From Agromyces sp. CF514 (GTDB lineage Bacteria > Actinomycetota > Actinomycetes > Actinomycetales > Microbacteriaceae), in contig NZ_FOZD01000001.1 of the NCBI RefSeq assembly GCF_900113185.1, positions 1,674,001 to 1,738,000 on the forward strand: 64,000 nt of DNA, written 5' to 3'. Made by a program: the position numbers and the translations under genes. The notes beneath the pieces were generated by a model. It was not told the origin of the DNA. It saw nothing but the letters and a program-made list of their open reading frames with translations, and did no database searches. Below, piece after piece: positions 10,107-16,656 of this stretch (the first letter of the stretch is position 1; each line of letters opens with the position of its first letter).

Positions 10107-10604
10107 ATGCGCACACTCGTGCTCAACGCCGGCTATGAGCCGCTCGCCGTGATCTCGTTCAAGCGGGCGCTGCTGCTGGTCATGAACCAGAAGGCGACCG
10201 TGATCCAGGCCGACGAGGGCAATCCCGTCTGCGCCGCGAGCGGCTCCTGGCAGAGACCGAGCGTGATCGTGCTCACCAGGTACGTGCGCACGCCACGCGT
10301 GCACTCGGTGCCCGTGAGCCGCCGAGGGGTCCTGCGCAGGGACGAGCACCGGTGCGCCTATTGCGCTCGATCGGCCGCGACCATCGACCACGTGCTCCCG
10401 CGCTCGCGCGGCGGCCGGGACACCTGGGAGAACCTCGTCGCGTGCTGCCTGCGATGCAACAACCTCAAGAGCGACCACACCCCGGCAGAGATGGGGTGGG
10501 AACTCCGCTTCACCCCGCGCATGCCGCACGGGCGAAGCTGGGTCGTGCGTGGATTCGAGCGCACGCTCCCGCAATGGGACGAGTACCTCTCGGTGGCTGC
10601 GTGA
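10107..10604 (+). CDS. HNH endonuclease family protein
   Basis: A 165-residue stand-alone HNH nuclease-fold protein common in actinobacteria. The N-terminus is the family's MRTLVLNAGYEPLAVISF; the HNH core has a zinc site from CAYC and CLRC and the catalytic segment IDHVLPRSRGGRDTWENLV followed by CNNLKSD. ATG 10107 follows GAAAGG. It sits between two cell-wall hydrolase genes with no partner methylase or integrase, so a restriction or mobile role is not supported; its cellular role in this family is unknown. Confidence 0.88.
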   Translation: MRTLVLNAGYEPLAVISFKRALLLVMNQKATVIQADEGNPVCAASGSWQRPSVIVLTRYVRTPRVHSVPVSRRGVLRRDEHRCAYCARSAATIDHVLPRSRGGRDTWENLVACCLRCNNLKSDHTPAEMGWELRFTPRMPHGRSWVVRGFERTLPQWDEYLSVAA

Positions 10605-10611
10605 GCGCGAG

Positions 10612-10641
10612 GTGACTTCCGGCGGCCCTTTCCCCTAAGGT
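10612..10641 (+). promoter_or_regulatory. Promoter of the CHAP-domain gene
   Basis: GTGACT (10612-10617) and TAAGGT (10636-10641) are 18 bases apart, similar to the NlpC/P60 promoter. The leader of roughly 85 bases ends with GGGCGGTG, GGAGGA and a TTG start, echoing the 3' end of the NlpC/P60 leader, but the long-range pairing of that leader is absent. Confidence 0.45.
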
Positions 10642-10732
10642 GGAACGAGTCGCCGGAGCACCCGACCGCAGCGACAGCACGTCAACCCGAACCGAGCCGC
10701 CTCGCGGCCGGGCGGTGTCCGGAGGATCGACT

Positions 10733-11677
10733 TTGCACGAAGGTGACCACGCCGAGCAGCCGTCTCGCTCGCAGCGGCGCGCCGCGGAGGCCGCGGAGAG
10801 CCGTCGGTCCGCGGCCGCAGGGCCTCGCCGCACGGGCGGCGCCGGCCGTGCAGATCGGCGCGGCGCCGAGACATCCGCCCCCCTGCCGATGAACCCGAAC
10901 GGCACGCCCGCGGCCACGAGCGCGATGCGCAAGCCCGCGCAGGTGCGTCGCACCGGGCCGGTGCGGGTGTTCGCGACCCTGCTCGTGGTGCCGGCCATCT
11001 TCGGCACGGTCGCCGTGCCCGCATACGCGTTCATGCCGGGCGGCGACGCATTCCAGCCCGGCGGCGCGTTCAGCTTCGCCGTCGCCGAGGCGCAGGACCT
11101 CGACGTCTCGGCCGAGGCGAGCCGTGCGCCCCTCTCCTCAGACGCCTACGCCGTGACGACGAAGGCCGAGATCGACGAGGCGGCGCTCGACGCCGAAGAG
11201 GCGGCGCAGGCCGCGTGGGCGGCCGAGCTCGCCTCGCGCGGATCCGGCAGCTACGCGATCTACACGGTCAAGGCCGAAGGCGACGACTACCCCTGGTGGG
11301 ACCAGATCCCCGACGACTACGGCGGAGGTCTCTCGCCGCTTCGCTACTACTACCGCGAATGCGTCGACTTCGTCGCGTGGCGCCTCAACCGCGACGCCGG
11401 TGTCACGAGCGCCCCCTGGAAGTGGGACTGGTCGAACCTCGCGTCGGGCAGCGCCTACGTCTGGGCCGACGAGTGGGTCTCGAAGGGCTGGCCCACGAGC
11501 AGCGAGCCCGTCGTCGGCGCCGTCGCATGGTTCCCGTACAACCACGTCGCCTATGTGCAGTCCATCAACGACGACGGCACGGTGAACATCGAGGAGTACA
11601 ACCAGAACTCCGACCACTCGTACCACCGGCGCACGATCGCCAAGGCCGACGCGCTCTACCTGTACCCGCCCACCTGA
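10733..11677 (+). CDS. Secreted CHAP-domain cell-wall amidase/endopeptidase
   Basis: A 314-residue protein with a basic N-terminus, membrane/signal segment at 76-99 ending in VPAYAF, an Ala/Glu-rich helical linker (143-168) and a CHAP domain from about 185. Catalytic candidates are Cys210 (YYRECVDFVAW), His271 (PYNHVAYV) and Glu287/288 (NIEEYN). TTG 10733 is chosen as start because GGAGGA (10721-10726) lies 6 bases before it; the earlier GTG-type starts lack a ribosome site. It shares PAYAF-x-PG and TKAEIDxAA segments with the NlpC/P60 protein, so the pair are paralogous in their N-terminal halves with different catalytic domains. Confidence 0.85.
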   Translation: MHEGDHAEQPSRSQRRAAEAAESRRSAAAGPRRTGGAGRADRRGAETSAPLPMNPNGTPAATSAMRKPAQVRRTGPVRVFATLLVVPAIFGTVAVPAYAFMPGGDAFQPGGAFSFAVAEAQDLDVSAEASRAPLSSDAYAVTTKAEIDEAALDAEEAAQAAWAAELASRGSGSYAIYTVKAEGDDYPWWDQIPDDYGGGLSPLRYYYRECVDFVAWRLNRDAGVTSAPWKWDWSNLASGSAYVWADEWVSKGWPTSSEPVVGAVAWFPYNHVAYVQSINDDGTVNIEEYNQNSDHSYHRRTIAKADALYLYPPT

Positions 11678-11683
11678 CCGGCT

Positions 11684-11700
11684 CGAGGTCTGGTACCTCG
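11684..11700 (+). terminator. Hairpin after the CHAP gene
   Basis: CGAGGT/ACCTCG with a CTGGT loop, 7 bases after the stop codon; short stem and no T-tract, so only a weak terminator candidate. Confidence 0.35.
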
Positions 11701-11788
11701 GCGCCGAATGCGCGGGACTGTGACATTCCGGCGAATGCCGTTCGCAAAGTTGGACGTCATGGACAATGAAGTCCCGCGAGCGCTCCCG

Positions 11789-11794
11789 TAGCGT
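11789..11794 (+). promoter_or_regulatory. -10 box (TAGCGT) ahead of the 32-residue peptide gene
   Basis: TAGCGT matches the TAnnnT pattern used across the window and would give a 28-base leader carrying AGGTGA (11818-11823) before ATG 11829. No clear -35 was found. Confidence 0.35.
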
Positions 11795-11828
11795 GGTGAC
11801 ACTTCCCACGCAGAGACAGGTGAACGCG

Positions 11829-11927
11829 ATGACGCAACCTTCGGATGAATGGCGACTCGAAGAGAGCGCATTCGTCGACGAGCTCTCACCGACGACCTCT
11901 GCGATCGTCGTGCTCGGCTACAACTGA
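11829..11927 (+). CDS. 32-residue acidic peptide, possible RiPP-like precursor
   Basis: ATG 11829 opens a 32-codon frame ending at TGA 11925-11927. The product starts MTQPSDEWRLEESAFVDELS and ends TTSAIVVLGYN: an acidic, helix-prone N-terminal part and a hydrophobic C-terminal tail with conserved-looking Gly-Tyr-Asn. AGGTGA lies 5 bases before the ATG and a TAGCGT box about 35 bases upstream. Leader-plus-core composition resembles ribosomal peptide precursors, but no modifying enzyme, protease or exporter lies next to it, so this is a guess from shape. It could also be a small regulatory or membrane-associated peptide. It is too short for routine gene callers. Confidence 0.45.
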   Translation: MTQPSDEWRLEESAFVDELSPTTSAIVVLGYN

Positions 11928-11940
11928 GCTCGTCCCGTCC

Positions 11941-12975
11941 TCAGGGCAGGCGCGCGAGGCACCCCGGCGCAGGAGTCGAGAGCGTCGAGACGACCTCGAC
12001 CGGCGCACCGGCTTCGAGTGCGACGACGGTGATCGAATCCGATCCCTGATCGGCGACGAGCGCGAATCGTTCGTCGTGCGTGATGTGCAGGTCGCGCGGG
12101 TGCCGCCCACCGGTCGAGACCGAAGCGACCCGCTCCAGCGTGCGCTCGTCGGCGTCGAACCGCAGCGCGACCAGCGCGTCGGCGTCGCGGTCGCCGATGA
12201 GCACGGTGCCCGCGCGCGTCGCGCGGATGGCCGAGAGGCCGAGGCCGCGCCCTGGCACGCGATCGTCGACGGGCGCAGAAGAGACTTCGCGCCCCTCGAC
12301 CAGGTCGATGACGCTCGCCGTGCGGTCCAGCTCGTTCGCGACGATCGCGAGGTCGCCGATCACGACGAGGTGACGGGGGCCGGCGCCGGCGTGCACCACG
12401 ATGTCGTCGGCCTCGCGCCGCGAGAGGGTGCCTGGCTGGGCATCGAGCCCGATCACGCGGATGCGGTCTGATCCGAGGTCTGGCACGAGCAGGCGTCCGC
12501 GCGCGGCGTCGAGCACGACCTGGTGCGGATGCGAGGACTCCTGCCGAGCGGTGTCGGGCCCGGTGCCGCTGAACGCGATGGACTGCACGGCGTCGGCCGG
12601 GACATCCGGAGCGATGCGATGCGCGGTCACGCGACCGCCGGAGTAGTTCGCCGCGAACGCCCGGTCGCCGCTCGCGTCGAACGCGACGTGGCACGGGTCG
12701 GCGGCGTCGGTGGTTCCCTCGGCGCCGAACGCGTGCAACGTGTCGCCGTCGATGGCCCACGTCGAGAGACGACCGTCGGTGAGCTCGTGGACGACGGCGA
12801 GCACGCCGGCGGGGGAGACCGCGAGGAACATCGGGTTCTCGCCGACCTCGACCGGATCGCCGAGCGTCGCCGTTCCGTCGCTCGCGACGTCGAGCGGGCG
12901 GATGCCGCTGGCCGGCGATCCGAGCGCACCGACCGTCGACGCGCCCACCCAGAACCTCGTGCCGTCGCCGTTCAT
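11941..12975 (-). CDS. Lactonase family protein (YkgB/6-phosphogluconolactonase-type beta propeller)
   Basis: A 344-residue seven-bladed propeller of the lactonase family, members of which include cytosolic 6-phosphogluconolactonase. Repeated blades carry family phrases such as ENPMFLAVSPAG, SHPHQVVLDAARGRLLVPDLG, AGAGPRHLV and GGRHPRDLHI, the last two typical of the active-site face. No signal peptide. ATG 12975 follows a GGGCGGAG ribosome site; the open frame upstream is Arg/Pro-rich and unlikely to be translated. It is convergent with the peptide gene, 13 bases away. Activity on a sugar lactone is inferred from family. Confidence 0.85.
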   Translation of the reverse strand: MNGDGTRFWVGASTVGALGSPASGIRPLDVASDGTATLGDPVEVGENPMFLAVSPAGVLAVVHELTDGRLSTWAIDGDTLHAFGAEGTTDAADPCHVAFDASGDRAFAANYSGGRVTAHRIAPDVPADAVQSIAFSGTGPDTARQESSHPHQVVLDAARGRLLVPDLGSDRIRVIGLDAQPGTLSRREADDIVVHAGAGPRHLVVIGDLAIVANELDRTASVIDLVEGREVSSAPVDDRVPGRGLGLSAIRATRAGTVLIGDRDADALVALRFDADERTLERVASVSTGGRHPRDLHITHDERFALVADQGSDSITVVALEAGAPVEVVSTLSTPAPGCLARLP

Positions 12976-13091
12976 CGTTCTCCGCCCTTCTGGGTGCGCG
13001 CGCCGGGGCAGGTCGCCGGTACCGCGTGCAACGCCGTCGGAAAGGGTATCGCGGTCAGCCGGCCCAGCGCGTCGCCGGGGGACGCCGCCGC

Positions 13092-13709
13092 ATGATCGGC
13101 ACAATGGCGTTCATGGGGGCGGACACGGGCGCACGCCCGGGCGATGCGGACGGGCGGCGCGAGGCGAAGGCGCTCGCGCGCCGCCCGATGCACGGCATCG
13201 TGGTCGTTGCGGCGAGCCTGTCGGTCTGGTGGCCGGCCTTCACCCTCGGAGCCTGGGGCGAGCTGTTCTTCGACCAGACGCTGATGGTCTGGGTCGCCTC
13301 GACGGCCGCGTTCGTCGTGGTCGCCTTCCAGCCTCGCCCGTTCCCGCACCGCACCAGGCGCCTCATCGCCCTGATGGTTCCGACCCTGTGGCTGGTGCTC
13401 TCGTTCCTGCCCGACACGGGCGACGACCTCGTGATCGCGTTCATCGACCTGCTCGCGCTCGTCGTCGCCATCGCAGGCATCCCGTTCACGCTCTGGGTGC
13501 TCGCCGGGATCTTCTGGCCCGGCATCAGGCGGGGCCTCTCGAGACGAACGGTGGCGTTGGGCGTCGGTGCCATCGCGGCCATCGCGGTCATCAGCTTCGT
13601 GCTCGGGCTGAACCAGTCGGGCTTCCTCACGTGCGAGGACTTCACGTTGAGCGGCAACTCGGAGCCTCCGGGGTGCGTGCACGCCGACACCTCGGAACCG
13701 GAAGGCTGA
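13092..13709 (+). CDS. Integral membrane protein of unknown function
   Basis: A roughly 205-residue protein with about five hydrophobic segments (residues 35-55, 60-80, 92-110, 118-145 and 152-175) and a short C-terminal extracytoplasmic tail containing two cysteines (LTCEDF, PPGCVHAD) that could form a disulfide. The ATG at 13092 is preceded by a GGGGGA about 8 bases upstream; ATG 13104 and 13113 are alternatives. No family recognised. It is transcribed toward tRNA-Arg. Confidence 0.65.
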   Translation: MIGTMAFMGADTGARPGDADGRREAKALARRPMHGIVVVAASLSVWWPAFTLGAWGELFFDQTLMVWVASTAAFVVVAFQPRPFPHRTRRLIALMVPTLWLVLSFLPDTGDDLVIAFIDLLALVVAIAGIPFTLWVLAGIFWPGIRRGLSRRTVALGVGAIAAIAVISFVLGLNQSGFLTCEDFTLSGNSEPPGCVHADTSEPEG

Positions 13710-13719
13710 CCGACTCGGG

Positions 13720-13725
13720 TAGGAT
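13720..13725 (+). promoter_or_regulatory. -10 box (TAGGAT) of tRNA-Arg
   Basis: TAGGAT ends 10 bases before the tRNA 5' end; the tRNA-Ala gene has TAGGCT at the equivalent distance. Confidence 0.45.
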
Positions 13726-13735
13726 TCTGCGGTCA

Positions 13736-13807
13736 GCCTCTGTAGCTCAATGGAAGAGCAGTTCCGTCCTAAGGAAAGGGTTGGGGGTTCGAGTCCCTCC
13801 AGGGGCA
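13736..13807 (+). tRNA. tRNA-Arg (anticodon CCT)
   Basis: Cloverleaf read by hand: acceptor 13736-13742 with 13800-13806 (one G-U pair), D stem GCTC/GAGC, anticodon loop GTCCTAA with CCT at 13768-13770, T arm GGGGG-TTCGAGT-CCCTC, discriminator A 13807. CCA is not encoded (CCT follows). It decodes AGG. The first anticodon-stem pair is G27-A43, a mismatch, and position 32 is G, which is unusual. No duplicated 3' end was found downstream. Confidence 0.95.
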
Positions 13808-13895
13808 CCTTCGGTTCCGCTCGAACTGACGGCCCGTCGAAGTGCCCCGGCGCTCAGGGCTGGGAACTGCCCCTCGCCGAGACGCCGGCTGCACC

Positions 13896-13901
13896 TATGC
13901 T
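13896..13901 (+). promoter_or_regulatory. -10 box (TATGCT) of the 13908 gene
   Basis: TATGCT ends 6 bases before ATG 13908, predicting a leaderless mRNA and supporting this start over the upstream in-frame one at 13842. Confidence 0.5.
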
Positions 13902-13907
13902 CGCGAC

Positions 13908-14348
13908 ATGAATATCGAGATCTGGGCGATCGGCATCGCTGCAGTGGCCCTGTTCGTGTCGGTGCTCACTCTCTTCCTGCAATCGAGAGCGGACAAACGC
14001 CGCCTGTTCGTCGAGCTGAGCGGACGCCTCAGCGCTCCGGAGTCGCAGCAGCGCCGTCGCACGATCCACAACAGGGTGAAGCCGGGCTTGGACTTCGAAC
14101 GGCTTCGCCGACGCGAGCCCGCTACGTACGATCTGATCAACGGCGGGCTGGCCGAGCTGGACCTCCTGGGATTCCTCGTCGCGAAAGGACATCTGGACTA
14201 CGAGCCGATCGCCGAACTCTGGGGCCGGGCGATCGCCGCCGCAGTCGACACCGGCACCCCGTTCATCGACCACAGGCGGGTGGAAGCCGGCAAGGAGGTC
14301 TGGCCGAATCTCACTGCGCTCGCAAAGCGACTGGAGGCTTCATCCTGA
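13908..14348 (+). CDS. Membrane-anchored protein of unknown function
   Basis: A 146-residue protein with one N-terminal transmembrane helix (residues 4-24, IWAIGIAAVALFVSVLTLFL) and a soluble, mainly helical domain rich in Arg, Leu and Glu, ending KRLEASS. The layout (membrane anchor then a domain of about 115 residues) recalls DUF4760-like proteins, but I cannot assign it. It stands alone just downstream of tRNA-Arg. Base composition is slightly less extreme than in neighbouring genes, so acquired origin is possible though not shown. Confidence 0.6.
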   Translation: MNIEIWAIGIAAVALFVSVLTLFLQSRADKRRLFVELSGRLSAPESQQRRRTIHNRVKPGLDFERLRRREPATYDLINGGLAELDLLGFLVAKGHLDYEPIAELWGRAIAAAVDTGTPFIDHRRVEAGKEVWPNLTALAKRLEASS

Positions 14349-14408
14349 CGGCGGCCGGCCCCAGTGCGGCGGCTGCATCGCTCGAGTGACCTGATCGGAT
14401 GCCGCGGC

Positions 14409-14726
14409 TCACGCCCAGTCGACCGCGTGAGCCCATCCGGCGATGTACGCGCGCTCGTTCGCGCCGAGCCGCACCGGCTGGGCGGGCGCGGTGTCGGCGT
14501 TGAGCCCGCAGAGCTCGAAGATGCGGCGCACGGCGAACGGGCGCAGGGGAGCGGTCGGGTTCGCCAGGATCTCGCGCTGCAGACCTCGGTCGAGCAGGGT
14601 CCACCACGATCCGATGGGCGGAAGCCCGGTGGGCGGAAGCCCGATGGGCGTGGTTCCGGCGGGCAGGCGGCCCGTCGAGGGGCGAGTGGTCAGAGCCGGC
14701 GAAGCGGCCGTCGTGCGGTGGTGCAT
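14409..14726 (-). CDS. Small protein of unknown function with Pro/Gly repeats
   Basis: A 105-residue protein starting MHHRTTAAS. The N-terminal third is Thr/Pro/Gly-rich with a short repeat (IGLPPTG, GLPPIG) mirrored by direct nucleotide repeats near 14620-14650; the rest looks globular (REILANPTAPLRPFAVRRIF, ANERAYIAGWAHAV). GAGGAAA precedes ATG 14726, which favours this start over the longer frame from 14909. Family not recognised. Confidence 0.55.
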   Translation of the reverse strand: MHHRTTAASPALTTRPSTGRLPAGTTPIGLPPTGLPPIGSWWTLLDRGLQREILANPTAPLRPFAVRRIFELCGLNADTAPAQPVRLGANERAYIAGWAHAVDWA

Positions 14727-14878
14727 GTGTGTTTCCTCGTTCTGGCCGGCCACATCGTCGGGGTCGACCGCGAATGACTCTACGCCACGATGCCGACCGT
14801 GCACAGAGGGAGACCGGGAAGTCTGAACGGGGGCGTCGAGGGCTGTGCGAACCGTCGCTCGCGGAGCATGATGGAGCG

Positions 14879-15940
14879 ATGGACCTGCCCGTGATGCCTC
14901 CAGTCGCACCCATGCTCTCGAAGGCCGTCAAGGAGATCCCGGACGTCGGGCACGTCGAGCCGAAGTGGGACGGCTTCCGCACGATCGTGTTCCGCGACGG
15001 CGACGAGCTCGAACTCGGCAGCCGCAACGAGAAGCCCATGACGAGGTACTTCCCCGAGCTCGTCGAGGCGCTGCGCGCGAACCTGCCGGAGCGTTGCGTG
15101 GTCGACGGCGAGATCATCCTGGTGCGCGACGGGCGGCTCGACTTCGACGCGCTGCAACAGCGGATCCACCCGGCGGCGTCACGCGTGAAGCTCCTCGCCG
15201 AGCAGACGCCGGTGTCGTTCGTCGCGTTCGACCTGCTGGCGCTCGGGGACGACGACCTGACCGAGCGGCCGTTCGCCGAACGGCGTGCCCTGCTCGTCGG
15301 GGCGCTCGCCGCGGCATCCGACCCCGTATTCGTGACCCCGGCGACCTCCGACCTCGCCGAGGCGCGCGAGTGGTTCACCCGGTACGAGGGCGCCGGCCTC
15401 GACGGAGTGGTCGCCAAGCCGCTCGACGGCGCGTACCTGCCGGACAAGCGCACGATGTTCAAGGTCAAGCACGAGCGCACGGCTGACTGCGTGGTCGCCG
15501 GCTTCCGCTGGCACAAGACCGGGGATGTCGTCGGCTCGCTCCTCCTCGGCCTGTACGACGGCGACGGCCGCCTCCACCATGTCGGCGTGGCCGCGTCGTT
15601 CTCGATGGCGCGGCGCGCAGAGCTCGTCGAGGAGCTCGAGCCCTACGTCGAATCCGACCTGTCGCGGCATCCGTGGGGCGAGTGGGCCGCGCAGGACAGG
15701 CAGGGCTCGCGCATGCCCGGAGCCGTCAGTCGCTGGTCGGCCGGCAAGAACCTGTCGTTCGTGCCCCTGCGCCCCGAGCTCGTGGTCGAGGTCGGGTACA
15801 GCCAGATGGAGGGGGACCGCATCCGCCACACGGCTCAGTTCAAGCGTTGGCGGCCCGATCGGGAAGCGGCGTCGTGCACGTACGAGCAGCTCGAGTCGCC
15901 CGACGGGCTCGACCTGTCGCAGATCCTGCCCGTGCGCTGA
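14879..15940 (+). CDS. ATP-dependent DNA ligase, LigC type
   Basis: A 353-residue ATP-dependent DNA ligase: nucleotidyltransferase domain (residues 1-200) with the adenylated lysine in EPKWDGFRT, VVDGEIIL, and EGAGLDGVVAKPLDG plus MFKVKHERTADCVV for motifs IV and V; then an OB-fold domain to the end. It lacks polymerase and phosphoesterase domains, so it is LigC-like rather than LigD. Such enzymes assist DNA repair in actinobacteria; the NAD-dependent LigA would be the replicative ligase. ATG 14879 begins MDLPVMPPV. The last codons and stop are part of a 14-bp tandem repeat. Confidence 0.9.
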   Translation: MDLPVMPPVAPMLSKAVKEIPDVGHVEPKWDGFRTIVFRDGDELELGSRNEKPMTRYFPELVEALRANLPERCVVDGEIILVRDGRLDFDALQQRIHPAASRVKLLAEQTPVSFVAFDLLALGDDDLTERPFAERRALLVGALAAASDPVFVTPATSDLAEAREWFTRYEGAGLDGVVAKPLDGAYLPDKRTMFKVKHERTADCVVAGFRWHKTGDVVGSLLLGLYDGDGRLHHVGVAASFSMARRAELVEELEPYVESDLSRHPWGEWAAQDRQGSRMPGAVSRWSAGKNLSFVPLRPELVVEVGYSQMEGDRIRHTAQFKRWRPDREAASCTYEQLESPDGLDLSQILPVR

Positions 15941-15969
15941 CGCCCGTGCGCTGACGCCCGTGCGCTGAC
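15928..15969. repeat. 14-bp tandem repeat, three copies, across the ligase stop codon
   Basis: GCCCGTGCGCTGAC is repeated exactly at 15928, 15942 and 15956. The first copy encodes the end and stop of the ligase. Because 14 is not a multiple of 3, the three TGA triplets fall in all three frames. Confidence 0.85.
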
Positions 15970-15988
15970 CCCCGGAGGTTCGCGGTAC

Positions 15989-16528
15989 TCAGATCACGGC
16001 GCGGAGTCCCGCCGAGAGGGCCGTGTGGTGCTCGAACACGAGGTTGGTCTCGGTGAGGGCGACCGCCGGGTTGGCCGAGAGGTTCTTCAGCACGAACTGC
16101 CGCACGTGCTCGCTGTCGCGCACGCGGACGTGGATGAGGAAGTCCTCGGTACCGCCGAGGAAGAAGAGCTGCGCGACCTCGGGCTCCCGTCGCAGCTCGT
16201 CGGAGATCTGCTCCATGAGATGCCTCGCACCCGGTCGGATGCGCACGCTCACGAGGGCCTGCAGCGTGAATCCGAGCGCGACGGGGTTGATCTCGGCGGT
16301 GTAGCGAACGATCACGCCTCGTTCGCGGAGCGATCGCACGCGTGCGAGGCAGGTCGAGGGTGAGATGCCGACGGCCCTGGCGAGGTCGACGTTCGGGATC
16401 CGTGCGTTCTCGTGCAGCCTGGCGATGATCGCGCGGTCGACCTCGTCGAGGTCGGCCGGACCGGCGACCCGGCCGGCGGCGGAATCGGGCCCGACCGGGG
16501 CTGTGCTGATCTGCGGCGAGTCGGTCAC
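15989..16528 (-). CDS. Lrp/AsnC-family transcriptional regulator (AldR-like)
   Basis: A 179-residue Lrp/AsnC regulator: N-terminal extension, helix-turn-helix at about 28-75 (VDRAIIARLHENARIPNVDL, GISPSTCLARVRSLRERGVI) and a C-terminal RAM ligand domain (VSVRIRPG, FFLGGTEDFLIHV). The GTG at 16528 follows AAAGGA. It is divergent from alanine dehydrogenase, the same arrangement as mycobacterial AldR, whose effectors are amino acids such as alanine. It likely controls ald through sites in the shared 128-base spacer. Confidence 0.9.
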   Translation of the reverse strand: MTDSPQISTAPVGPDSAAGRVAGPADLDEVDRAIIARLHENARIPNVDLARAVGISPSTCLARVRSLRERGVIVRYTAEINPVALGFTLQALVSVRIRPGARHLMEQISDELRREPEVAQLFFLGGTEDFLIHVRVRDSEHVRQFVLKNLSANPAVALTETNLVFEHHTALSAGLRAVI

Positions 16529-16572
16529 GGCGCGGCATCCTTTCGAACATATGAATCGGATGTTGCGAGTCT

Positions 16573-16589
16573 ACCGAATTCTGTTCGGT
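16573..16589. promoter_or_regulatory. Dyad in the Lrp-ald spacer, candidate Lrp operator
   Basis: ACCGAA-TTCTG-TTCGGT is a perfect 6-bp inverted repeat. The same spacer has further TTCG/CGAA-rich half-sites (TTCGAACATATGAA near 16549 and CATATCGTTCGG near 16638), as expected for Lrp-type cooperative binding. Confidence 0.4.
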
Positions 16590-16656
16590 CGACCTTTCGG
16601 TGCGTCGAACAAGCGGCGAAAATGGTTCGCACAGTCCCATATCGTTCGGAGCCCCC

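Noticed and set aside
9848..10138. 96-codon ORF in the spacer before the HNH gene, with GAGGGGA upstream
   Set aside because: Arg/Ser-rich, no fold-like sequence, overlaps the HNH start and competes with two other frames of similar length; kept only as a note in the spacer entry.
10642..10732. A second c-di-AMP riboswitch upstream of the CHAP gene
   Set aside because: The 3' end resembles that of the NlpC/P60 leader, but the CCACCGCCC partner arm and GTCCGACG stem are missing and the leader is too short.
13736..15000. Integrated element at tRNA-Arg
   Set aside because: No integrase, no repeat of the tRNA 3' end and only two small genes; not enough to call an island.
16549..16575. SOS (LexA) box near TTCGAACATATGAA
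   Set aside because: The right half does not give GTTCG at the required spacing, and the region belongs to an Lrp-controlled promoter pair.
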